Below, one piece after another: positions 1 to 9,700 of a stretch of 64,000 bases of DNA. The notes under the pieces are model-generated. The model had not been told where the DNA came from, made no database searches, and saw only the letters and a list, made by a program, of their open reading frames with translations. Within the stretch, counting starts at the first letter, position 1, and every line of letters starts with the position of its first letter. This DNA comes from Phoronis australis. Taxonomy: Eukaryota > Phoronida > Phoronidae. The DNA is taken from the NCBI GenBank assembly GCA_002633005.1, contig NMRA01000453.1, positions 62,001 through 126,000 on the forward strand. Reading direction: 5' to 3'. The position numbers and the translations under genes are program-made.

Positions 1-545
1 CGCCGGGATCAGTCGTTAGGTTTCACAGGCTATCACTGAGTTCGAATCGGAATACACTGATCAAGAAATTCTAGAGACGCGCCGTGAACATGCACACTAG
101 GCAACGGAACGTATGGTTAGTTCTTTGGTAAGCCGGAATTCGTCAGAGAAATCACTATCGACGAAATGCCGGCCACAGACACGGAGAAGTTTCACGGCCT
201 CATACTTGCTATTAACAGCGTACCTTTCATTCTTCACTACCGCGAGCCACTTCCTAAGCTTTCGGGCTCTCGAGGAAGTCGAAAAAAACGATATACCCGC
301 TGTCTTCGCAGCTTCATAGTTCGGACAAGCGGGAACGATGCACGGCAATATATGTATAGCGGCATTCACTCTCAGTCTGAAGACGAACTACTAACGGCGC
401 CGCGTCGTTTCACACCTTCCTCACAGGTCAACGCGACACCTCTCGGCAAGACGAGGTCGACCGTATATAAGCGGCGATATGGATATAGACCGATTAAGAC
501 GGTAATAAAAAGACTAGAATTAAATCGGGTGGCATTCTCCTTTAA
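1..545 (+). mobile_element. Kolobok-like DNA transposon, right end (copy A)
   Basis: This is the right-hand end of a TTAA-flanked element whose left end lies outside the window. It ends with the inverted-repeat sequence GGGTGGCATTCTCCT at about 527-541, followed by TTAA at 542-545. The same terminus closes the copies at 21946-24352 and 32088-33749. Internal sequence matches those copies, for example the region around 60-110 and the stretch leading to the terminus. TTAA targets, termini reading TTAAAGG inward and an associated THAP domain are known traits of the Kolobok superfamily. Superfamily placement is inference, because no transposase catalytic domain is visible. Confidence 0.7.
97..369 (-). 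pseudogene. THAP zinc-finger domain remnant inside copy A
   Basis: An open frame of 90 codons contains a THAP-type C2CH finger. The first pair is CIVPAC (residues 10 and 15), then a conserved tryptophan in RKW, then CGRH (Cys65 and His68), giving the C-x4-C-x49-C-x2-H spacing of the family. THAP domains bind DNA and occur in Kolobok and P-type transposases as well as host regulators. The frame stops soon after the domain and no catalytic region follows, so this is probably a leftover of the transposase. Homologous but more damaged copies lie antisense in the other two Kolobok-like elements (about 24061-24200 and 33400-33510). Confidence 0.65.
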
Positions 546-1508
546 GCAATAAACCCGTGACTATTGTTGATGCGTTTACATCGGCTCGTTGGTCTTCAAC
601 CACTAAAGATCTAATGTAGGCAACACCCAGTTCTGCAACAATAGTGCCAAGTCATTACAGATGAATTCACCTAATCCTCCGTCTGTGTCGGGGGGCGGGG
701 TGGTTTCACCTGATTCAGTTCCGGGTTAAATGCCTATGAGAATTAATGACACTGTCATTGATGTCATTGATGCCATTGTTTATTGCGTGGCTGATACCAC
801 CATAATCTCGCACCGTTTGTAGAACTCGCAAGACAACATTTATTTTTCACATAATTTATACGTACATACGGCTGGGGAACATATGGCTTATATGCTGGAT
901 TTTCGTACTCACCCAGTAACTGTCGCGTTCCAACATCAAGTCTGTGATACTCATTAGTCGTGAAGAGTGTCGCGTAACGTGATTTAATCTGCCGCACTCT
1001 CTTTTACGGACATTATAGTTTTAAGTTTCTCAATAGATGTCGTCAAGGATGACCGTTATGGCTGTCGTCTGCTCTGCACTATTCCATCGGATTTGTTTAG
1101 GCATTTGCAACTTTTTGGCCGTCTTACAGAGGATAGTTTGAAGTAGTTTGTTGCTTAGTTATAGTACTTTCCGTTCTTGTAAGATTTTTAGATGTAGCGC
1201 TCTCGTAGTTTCTGTATTGTATGCTTAATTGCCGGTCACTATCTGCCGTTGTCACCTATGTTGCTGTGGGCGTTGTTGTGCTAGTATTTCATTACTTGTT
1301 TCAGAATGTATTGTCCTGCCTGAAGTTCATTCTAGATACGAGATTCTCCATCAGTTATATGTAGTATTGTCTGCACGTTTTCCTTTTTTAATGACGTTCT
1401 ACTTGGTGGAGCTCAAATTATCTTTCCTGATTCTAATTGGCCATTGGCATTTCTGCTGTGTGTAGGTGTCCGTTAGCTTTCTATTTCGTGTGCTTTGTTG
1501 CATGGATT
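546..1508. other. No gene recognised
   Basis: Non-coding. Only short open frames with no recognisable domain or splice pattern. Confidence 0.5.
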
Positions 1509-1665
1509 ATCATGGGCGGCGTAGCACTGAAAAAAGTAGGGGGCTAAAGCCCACTCAGCCCCCCTGACGTGGTGCACCGCCTTTAGACCACGTGCAGCAT
1601 AGCACTGAAAAAAGTAGGGGGGGGAGGAGGGGGGCTATAGCCCCCTATGGTGCGCCTCCCATGAT
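1509..1665. mobile_element. Small palindromic MITE-like element
   Basis: The ends are imperfect inverted repeats: ATCATGGGCGGCG on the left and the complement of ATCATGGGAGGCG on the right. Inside, the phrase TAGCACTGAAAAAAGTAGGG occurs twice (about 1522 and 1601), each followed by a G-rich/C-rich segment able to fold (GGGGGCTAAAGCCC and GGGGGCTATAGCCCCC). The length of about 157 bp and lack of coding fit a MITE. The family is unknown. Confidence 0.5.
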
Positions 1666-3213
1666 TATTGATGTTATTTATCGTCTTCTTTCAGTTTTCA
1701 CCAGCTAAATACCTTAAAATTGTCACACGCCTCCGGAATTTAATTTCGGTGACATCCCTGCCTGTAGGGAACAGGACAAACGTCAACAAGCGTCTGTTGG
1801 AAGTATTCATGGCGTCCACCGCACAAAGTATATCGACACCAAATACTAAGACCAAATGTCGAGTAAAGGTTTTCTTTCTGACACAATCGTCTCCTCGCAG
1901 TGTTCGACTTTCCCTCGTTGGTAGAGAAAAATCTGCGTTTTGCCTCAAGTTCTGCTAATCAGCACAGTTTTCACCGTTATAATCAAGTGCTATAAACAAC
2001 GCGGAAATAGACCTAGAAAACTAAGATATTCTTCGAAGCTGAAACGACACATTTTTGCAAAACTTATCAGTTGTTTAAATGTTTATATTACTGGATGCAT
2101 TGCTTCTAAGTTTCTGACGAACTTTTTCTGAATGGTACATTATTGTAACCTGTGCATTTCACAAACTGAAAATTCTTATGAATTTATTATGAAATTACAC
2201 GGTTTTGAGATTGACATAAGAAATCAATGGTATAAGTACTTCAATAAACAAATAAATAAATAAACCTAACACTTTAATAAAAATCAATAAATGGGTTCTA
2301 CTTATCTACACTCCACACTTAACTACGTGATAAGCAAATTGATGTAACTATGTTTGCGTATGCGTATGTGTGTGACTATGTGAGCAAAAATTTGTAGTGT
2401 TTCTAAATAACAGTGAAATACGTATGTGGTTATTTATTCACGGTGAACAAAGTTACAGGAGAATCAACTTGAGTCATTCCACAGCAAATAAGTATCTAAA
2501 ATTTTGTTCCTGTGATGTCTTGAAAGTCTAGCATGTGAGTGGATGTTTATCTTATCCAGAACTGAAATGGATATTTTATTTGCATTGATAATTGGCGGAA
2601 CGTAAAAATGTAAACAGTGATTTGCTGTGATCGATTTGTAAAATGAAGTAAAAGATTGTAATTGCGATAAGTAGCAGTAGAATTTCTGGCAAACGATAAT
2701 TTCTATTTGGCATGATTTGAAAATAACGTGGAAGTTCTTTTTTGTAAAAAAATTGTAATATACTGTTAAGCGGTATATATTAAGTGTGTCTTCAAGCAAG
2801 GAGTGTACGAGTATAGGAGAGTTCACTCCGCCATTTTACCATTCGCCGCAATGGTTACCGGTCGAAACACTAGCGCTCCAAGCGGTGAATAATCAATACT
2901 TACTTAGGAGCGCAGTCCGAACAATGTAAACACTGATGAATTCATACTTTAATGACGTTCAACGTGCAATAAAATTACTGTGTGATTGAAAATGGTTAGA
3001 ATACGTAAACTAACATCCACTTATAATCGAATGAGAATGAAAATGTGTATTTTAATCAATATTAAAGTGTATTTGTTTTTATTCTTTTGAAGCTCCCTTC
3101 AAAATCTATCACGGTTTTGTTTCATGTTTGAGTTCTTAACAAGGCAAATTATCTTTCCTTATAACAGTTCATACCTCCATGGACAATAAAATTTGAATGA
3201 TTGCTCCTGGGGG
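1666..3213. other. AT-rich non-coding stretch
   Basis: No domain, RNA gene or repeat boundary recognised. A short purine/pyrimidine stretch around 2340-2400 alternates TATG and TGTG. Confidence 0.5.
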
Positions 3214-3400
3214 NNNNNNNNNNNNNNNNNNNNNNNNNNNNNNNNNNNNNNNNNNNNNNNNNNNNNNNNNNNNNNNNNNNNNNNNNNNNNNNNNNNNNNN
3301 NNNNNNNNNNNNNNNNNNNNNNNNNNNNNNNNNNNNNNNNNNNNNNNNNNNNNNNNNNNNNNNNNNNNNNNNNNNNNNNNNNNNNNNNNNNNNNNNNNNN
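3214..3400. other. Assembly gap (187 N)
   Basis: A run of N begins directly after GGGGG. It removes the upstream part of the first tectonin-like exon. Confidence 0.99.
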
Positions 3401-3407
3401 TGGTTAA

Positions 3408-3515
3408 GTTGACATCAATGACGTCACTGGTAATCTTTGGGTGTTGGATGACGACAGCCATCCGTGTTTCAAAGAGAAAAATAAAAATTGGCAAACGGCT
3501 TAAATTGTCGAATAC
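3408..3515 (+). pseudogene. Tectonin-repeat fragment, copy 1
   Basis: The frame reads VDINDVTGNLWVLDDDSHPC and continues to a C-terminal NWQTA followed by TAA. The pattern (I/V)D(I/V).DV.G..W.LD.D is that of a tectonin (tachylectin-1/fish-egg-lectin type) beta-propeller blade, a carbohydrate-binding fold used in invertebrate defence lectins. The codon before VDIN is TAA, directly downstream of the assembly gap, so it is either a boundary artefact or a disabling stop. The copy at 4560-4806 has the same order and is aligned past the stop. I read this as the last blade of a decayed or partial lectin gene. Confidence 0.55.
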
Positions 3516-4080
3516 TCTGTTGGATATTCCTCGCACAGGGCTCAACACCTGATATAACGTCAACTCTTCAAATGCAAAATTTCATGGTTACCGAACGGGA
3601 ACTAAGGTCCTCAAACCTGTTTGCTAAGAGTTGCCATATTGTAAAATTGTCGTGAGGACTTGTCTGGTAACTCAGGGGTCTCACGCTCCAATGGCTTATC
3701 TGCACTAATTTGGAAAGACTTTGTCCAGCCACGCGTTGTGGGCCATAAACGAGATGATGCCTACAGCTGACGCAGCAAACAGAACTATTTTCATTCTTCA
3801 CATTGGTGCATACTCACAAGAGAAATTAAGAATTACAGTCTTATTAACTACACGACTGTCAATTTGTTTCGGGACACTTAATCTCAAAGCTGTGTGCGCA
3901 ACGATGATGCACGATTTTTAGAGCGTGTTCACAATGATCAACATTAAAAATGGAGAAAAACAAGTGCCTAGTTGACCACCTCATCGGTAAGTTTGCCTTG
4001 CCGAAGTTGTGTAACGGAAACATCTGGAAATCTGATAATAAGTGCGCAAGTGAACAAATATTTTTCGACGTTTCGGTTTA

Positions 4081-4545
4081 CAACTTTGATTAAACGAAAC
4101 GTCGCAAATATGTTAGTTTTCTCTTGCACACTCATGACCAGATTCCTAAAACTATTATGACCCAAAACCCAGATTGGAAACATCTAGACTAATATCTAGG
4201 TGGCATCTTATTTTGCCAGCGACTAGATAACTCACGTCAATAGCACGGTATAACAGGAACAACGCGGAGTGTTGAAATGTGCGCACGAATGCACCGCAAG
4301 GGTATGTGCTTCCATGGTGTTTGTATGTATAAAATTGCAGTTAGATGGACCAGAATACATTGAACCCATCCAATAATGGGAAGGTGTCTTAACCTGTCAA
4401 AATTATTTGCGATATGTCATGAAAATCTTTCAAAGAGCTCCAAAGATACAAAGGCAAACGTAAAAAAGCAAACTGCCATTTGGAATCAAGCAGTAGTCGA
4501 ATCCATCCATCTGCTTTCAAATTAATAGGAGTACCATTGCAAAAG
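4081..4545. repeat. Tandem duplication, first copy
   Basis: Closely similar to 4947-5412, offset about 866 bp. Both copies start CAACTTTGATTAAACG and share the landmarks CATCTAGACTAAWATCTAGG and CCATCCATCTGCTTTCAAAT. From 4261 onward the unit contains the 5' end of the tandem-repeat element family (AACGCGGAGTGTT hairpin). The tectonin-like exon lies between the two copies, so the exon may have been carried along or trapped by the duplication. Confidence 0.7.
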
Positions 4546-4559
4546 ACACCAGGGACGAT

Positions 4560-4806
4560 TGGAAGCGGCTGGGAGACGGTATATTGCGCATGCACTGTCT
4601 GTCGAATAAGCGTTGGTGATAACATGGTTTTTATCATTACTACAGACAACCTGGTGTATGTCCGTTATAGAATGTGTGCGCGAAACCCCGCTGGACGAAA
4701 ATGGTCGAGTTTTGAAGGAAATTTTAAACTGATTGATATCGACGACGTAAGTGGTACTATCTGGGCACTGGATGTCGACGGCCGTCCGTGGTTCAGAGGG
4801 AAGTAA
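4560..4806 (+). pseudogene. Tectonin-repeat exon, copy 2
   Basis: An open frame encodes one to two tectonin blades. RISVGDNMVFIITTDN is the start of one blade, VYVRYRM is the strand that usually reads (V/I)Y.R, and RKWSSFEGNFKLIDIDDVSG then WALDVDG form the next blade. This matches tachylectin-1-like lectins. The frame ends at RGK with two consecutive TAA codons, earlier than copy 1, because the tail is altered by a small deletion. The upstream residues derive from the duplicated repeat and are unlikely to be lectin. No acceptor could be fixed with confidence, so this may be a true terminal exon or a relic. Confidence 0.6.
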
Positions 4807-4946
4807 TAAATGACAAACAGCCTAAATTGTCTATATAAATTAGACTGAGACTTGTTTTAGTTCTACAAGTTTTACTTTGCTGTTCTGTTTTTCACTAGCA
4901 GATAACAATTGATTGACAATAGCCTATGACGTCAAACTAGTCATGA

Positions 4947-5412
4947 CAACTTTGATTAAACGAAACGTCGCAAAGAAGTTCGTTTTCTCTTGCACACTCA
5001 TGACTAGATTCCTATAACTGTTATGACCCAAAACCCAGATTGGAAACATCTAGACTAAAATCTAGGTGGTATCTTATTTTGCCAGCGACTAGGCAACTAA
5101 TGTCAATAGCACGGTATCACAAGAACAACGCCGAGCGTTGAAATGTGCGCACGAATGCACCGCAAACAGTGTGCTTCCAGGGATGTTTATATGTATAAAA
5201 ATAGCACTTCGATGGATCAGATTACATTGAACGCATCCAAAAATGGGGAGGTGTCGTCACCTGTCAATAATTTTTGCCATATTTTATGAAAATCTGTCAA
5301 AGAGCTCCGATGATACAAAGACAAATGTAAAAAAGCAAAACTGCCATTAGGAGCCACAGTAGTAGTCGACTCCATCCATCTGCTTTCAAATCAATAGGAA
5401 TACGACTGCAAG
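4947..5412. repeat. Tandem duplication, second copy
   Basis: Second copy of the segment at 4081-4545. It contains the element 5' hairpin AACGCCGAGCGTT near 5127. An A-rich simple repeat (CAAAAA/GAAAA units) follows at about 5478-5532. Confidence 0.7.
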
Positions 5413-6200
5413 GGGTTGAGAAGACACAGTCAATTTTCATGATGACCTTCTACGTGGTTTGACAGATGCATAAGCAGAAGACAAAATCAAAAACAAAAAC
5501 GAAAATGAAAACAAAATCAAAAACAAAAAACCGACTTAAAGTAATTAAAATGGCCACTTGTTGGTGCAGAATACGTCGCATCCTTCGACAAAAACGAAAG
5601 ACGCTGTTGTTTTCATGTTACAACATTGTTTCCCCAATTTCATGGAAAAGCATCAAGAAAGAACTCTGAATTTAGCCTACAGAGACAAAAGTAAAAAGTA
5701 AAATTGCCAGTAGGGTGCACAGCTAGAGTTGGATTGGTCTGAAACTGGCATAGGAGCACATCTGCTTAAGTTCGCAAAAATGAAATTGCCACGGATGGGG
5801 GGGGGGGGGGGGGGGNGGTGGCAGAGTACTTGAACACGTCCGACGTCCGAAAATCAACGTCAGTTTCCATTTCCTCATCAGAGTCATATCTCCAATTTTT
5901 TGAAATGATCCTTCAAGCGATTTGATGGATAGAGAGGGTGATGTCAAAAACGTACTCAAATTTTCAACATGGCTACAGAGTGGCACAGAATACATCAAGT
6001 CCGCCCGAAAATGAGATGGCGTCGTCGTCGTTTCCTTAATAGAAGCCTATTTATTAAACTCCACAAAAATCTGCCCTTGAGTTTCAAAGATACAGAGGAC
6101 AACGAAAAAAATGCCACTAGGGGGCACAGCGGTAGTTTGTTCCATCCAAATGACGTCGTTGTCCGTTGTCAACTTCACATAAATACACTCTGGAACTTTT
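5127..6200 (+). mobile_element. Fragment of the CTCF-motif tandem-repeat element
   Basis: Begins with the family's 5' hairpin and GAAATGTGCGCACG. It carries degenerate core units near 5336 and 5706 and a full-match core CCACTAGGGGGCAC at 6114-6127. It is interrupted by a poly-G run (5797-5815) next to a single N. The 3' terminal hairpin is missing. Confidence 0.6.
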
Positions 6201-6639
6201 GTTTTTTGTTGGGCCATTTTTGTTCTTCCCCGACGCACCCCTTAACTGCCACGGGCCCCGGAGTTGTGAGCCCTCCTGTCCACTTCCTGCCAACGTCCCC
6301 GACCATGCATTGAATTCAGTTTGCAACGTGTTTTTATCCAAACTACTTCGAGTACCGGTATTCGTTGTGAAAACCACGATTAAAAAGCGGGACATTTCAT
6401 GGGTTTTTGCGGCACCCGCAATTTCTCATTGAACTATTCATAACAACAACCAAAAACACTCTGGCATTCTTGGATGTTACATCTCTCGTTTGGCAAAAGA
6501 TGCTGTTGGTAAGTCATGCTGTGTTACAGCGAACAATTCACTCATACGGCCCAGCTTAGACCCGCTTTTCATCCTGAAGTGCCGCCTTTTAGTCCACTTG
6601 TTCCGTTTTTCGTTCTTGAATGTTGACCATAACAACTGT

Positions 6640-7340
6640 GCAACAGGTGTTCAAAAAATTGTCTCTCTTGATCAAAACTGTTATTTTCCAGAGTCCACTT
6701 TCTTTAGTAACAAAACAATCGTAAAAATTAACGTGTTCCAATATCTCTTGTTTATGGTAACATACACTACCTGTATCATTTTTTTATCTATCAGAAAACC
6801 TTTATCTGCAAATTACGGAGAGATACGTGGATTAGTTTATTGCATTTTGAATTTTTACTCTGAAGAGTGCAATTGTACCAAACAGCATCAAAGGTTCAAT
6901 TAATTTTAATATGTACATATGTATAATACTGGATGAATGCCCGAGTGACTTATTTGAACACAACCAGTGTGAAGGATCTATACTGTAAAACCTTTGTTTA
7001 AGGGTAGAAATCTTTTGAATCATTGAAATTACTTCTTTAATGGCTTAAATAGTCATGTACATAACCCCTCTTGTTCATTTCCTTTTTATATTTTTATTAC
7101 ACGCTATTATTTTTAGCACTTTGGTAACACTCTTTGTTTTTAGAATTAAAACTAATTTTAAAGCAGTCAGGTATGTGAAATGACAATTACTTATGAATGA
7201 AACTATTTATCTTTAGCTTAACAATTAATTTCATAGTAAGTACACACAACGGAACAAACGAAAGCAAAGAGCTCTCACGCATGCGTGCCGCAACCTCAGC
7301 GGCCACGAGATCTGAGTTAGCATTCCAAGGCTAGAGTTCT
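6640..7340. repeat. Dispersed 0.7-kb repeat, copy 1
   Basis: Similar along its length to about 27385-28180. Shared landmarks are AACAATCGTAAAAATT, TGGTAACA(T/C)ACACT, TTCATTTCCTTTTTAT, GTAACACTCTTTG and GGCTAGAGTTCTATG. No coding potential shared by both copies was found, and the boundaries are not sharp. Confidence 0.6.
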
Positions 7341-8127
7341 ATGAGATAAGCTACTGAGAGCTTTGAAACTGGCAATTATAAACTCTTCTACACAAACCAT
7401 ACCGTTCATACAATAAATATATACCTAATATATACACTCAAATACTGTTACCTGTAATCACCATCGAGATCACCCATAAGACATAATGAACACTTCAATA
7501 AAAACAGTAGATTTCACAGGGTGAACCCAATATTTACAGTGGGACTAACTACAACATATATCAAGGGACCTTCCGAATTTGTATGTCATACCTGTACAAG
7601 TTTCTACAACACAACAAAACATCGAAAGTGTTATAACTGTTGAGATCAATGCCTTCACGTTGAGAAAGTTATCAATATAAAAATATATGTGACAGGAGCT
7701 TCAGTAAACTACGTACACCACATTGCTATGCCTTGTGAGGTCAACCACTGAAAATGGCAATCAATAGTAGTAGTAGTTGTAATACACTTTATTCACTTTA
7801 AGTCAAAAACCAAAAAATACAGTTGATACAAATTTACGCTTATGGAGACTCCGTGGCACACTTCACAAGATGAGAATTATATGTACACAAGAACTTGCTG
7901 TTCAAGGTAAACAATATGCAAATGACACAGACATTGCAGAAACTGACAAAAAGTCTGCAATTCAGCATCAAAGAACACACTTTCAAAACCACAGAGGCAG
8001 TCACCCTGCCCGAATAAAAAACTGAAAAAGTCAACAAGTAATGCTTTTCACAGGATGTAAACAACAAGTACACAATACTGACAAGATTAGTTATCCAAGG
8101 CTTGAAGAATATTCAAAACTAGAAAGA
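7341..8127. other. Non-coding, with part of a dispersed repeat
   Basis: The segment about 7850-8030 contains GCAGAAACTGACAAAAAGTC and neighbouring text that recurs in the tandem array at 9457-9700. No gene recognised. Confidence 0.4.
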
Positions 8128-8534
8128 TTATTGTCACGGCGTGACAATAACGGACGCTGCGTGTGCGTATTACTGGAATTATTATGGGAAGTTACTGACA
8201 GCAACCCGTTTACCAATATAAAAGGAATTCTTTAAAATTGTAGGAGAAATTACATATTAATTTTTTGATGACCTTTCCACTAATTGACCTCTTCTGGTGC
8301 ATTATGAGCCCCGATGGGGGAGTAATTGTTAACTCGATTAAAAGTGTAGTTAATGCTAATAATCACAGATGTTTTACTTTAAGCACTTCAGAATACAAGA
8401 TGAATGAAGTGATCAAACTTTCAGAAGAAAAATGCACCTAATGACCTGAAAATTTAGAATTCAAACGTAATCGCACTTAGTAAACAGATACGTAATTCTG
8501 AAGTCTCTAGCTCAAAATTTTAGTTTGCACTCAA

Positions 8535-8547
8535 TGACCTTTGACCT
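8535..8547 (+). promoter_or_regulatory. DR1 nuclear-receptor-like site
   Basis: TGACCTTTGACCT is a perfect direct repeat of TGACCT spaced by one base. RXR, HNF4 and COUP-TF class receptors bind this arrangement. It lies inside a repeat element, so function is unproven. Confidence 0.45.
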
Positions 8548-8965
8548 GTTTTTTGATTGGTTAGGCCTATTGCAAAGTAAAGTAGGGTATTCAATTGGCA
8601 TGTTGACTTACACCAGTGTGCTGAAATTGAAAAGAATTCCTTGAAAAACGTAAGACATATAACATTTTGAACGTTACATGACATTTGCACTAATTGACCT
8701 TATCCGGTGCATTTTAAGCATCTTTAGGAGAATTATTGCAAAGCCCATGGAAAATGTGTTTAATGCTGAGAATCACAGTTGTCTAACGGTTGACACATCA
8801 GAATACTTGCTGATTGAAAAGGTCAAATTTTCAGAAGAAAAATGCACCTAATGACCCCATGTTTGCACTAAATGACCTGAAACTTTGGATTCCGATTTGA
8901 TTTACCTGTGTCAATCAGACCTGTCAATTTGAAGTGTCTAGCTCAAAATTTTAGTTTGTACCTAA

Positions 8966-8978
8966 TGACCTTTGACCT
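8966..8978 (+). promoter_or_regulatory. DR1 nuclear-receptor-like site
   Basis: Second perfect TGACCTTTGACCT, in the next tandem unit of the same repeat. Confidence 0.45.
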
Positions 8979-9456
8979 ATTTCACCTGATTGGATGACCC
9001 GATTACTTAGAAAAGTAATTTTTTAAATTGTCATATTGACTTATATCTGTGCACCGAATTTGAAAAAGATTGCTTTAAAACTGAAGAAGGAGTAGCATTT
9101 TGAAAATTATATGACCTTTGCACCAAACGACCTCTTCCGGTGCAATATGGAATATGATTATATAACAATCAAAATTTATATACTGTCAAAAATCATATGC
9201 TGAATTTAAAGACCGTACCTGCACCCAATTTGGAGTTATTAAGCCTCAAATTTGGTCGGAAGAAGAATAAGAAGAATAAGAATAAAATTGAAGAAAACCC
9301 AGGAACAACAGTACTCTGCGCTTACACGCGCAGAGAAATAAATACGCTGATTAAGCAATAAACTAGTAACAGCTCTAACAGACACAAGACGCAATAAATA
9401 CACCCCTAGTTGTTTAAGAGCAAAATTTGCATTTCAATATCAACAACGTGGATCCA

Positions 9457-9700
9457 ACACAGGCAGTTCAGAAAGTTACACATTTCTAAAACCACACAGG
9501 CAACACTGATGTTGTACACGAACGAAGTACAGCCTGCGCAGTGCAGAAACTTACAAAGTCTGCTTTTCAGTGGCCAAGTACACATTTTCAAGACAACACA
9601 GGCAATACTGATGCGGTACACAAACAAAGTACAATCGGTGCAGTGCAGAAACTTACAAAAAGTCTGCATTGCGAAAGCAAAGGCAATACTGATGTGGTAG
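9457..9700. repeat. Short tandem array, unit about 103 bp
   Basis: Two and a half diverged units. The anchors GCAGTGCAGAAACTTACAAA (near 9538 and 9640) and ACAGGCAAYACTGATG (near 9495, 9598 and 9682) recur. A related unit lies at about 7930-8000. Confidence 0.6.

Larger units (their letters stand above)
8128..9325 (+). repeat. DR1-bearing repeat family, copy 1 (internally tandem)
   Basis: The 5' end has the palindrome TTGTCACGGCGTGACAA. The body is made of diverged units of about 430 bp, starting near 8243, 8654 and 9080, each opening with a TGACCTTTCCACTAATTGAC-like phrase. It ends in an A-rich tail and a perfect 8-bp hairpin (CTCTGCGC, loop TTACAC, GCGCAGAG at about 9314-9335). Two units carry TGACCTTTGACCT, a DR1 half-site pair, at 8535-8547 and 8966-8978. 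A second copy is at 12121-12905. Terminal hairpins without long inverted repeats suggest a rolling-circle type element, but no family is proven. Confidence 0.65.

Noticed and set aside
97-552. Plus-strand open frames at 113-319 and 166-552
   Set aside because: They run antisense to the THAP frame, have no recognisable domain, and do not keep the same frame in the other element copies.
3159-3563. Long open frames on both strands across 3159-3563
   Set aside because: Most of their length is the 187-N gap, so the openness is artificial.
5797-5818. Poly-G run at 5797-5815 (and 63532-63546) as a G-quadruplex or regulatory tract
   Set aside because: Each run sits beside a single N, which suggests unresolved homopolymer length in the assembly.
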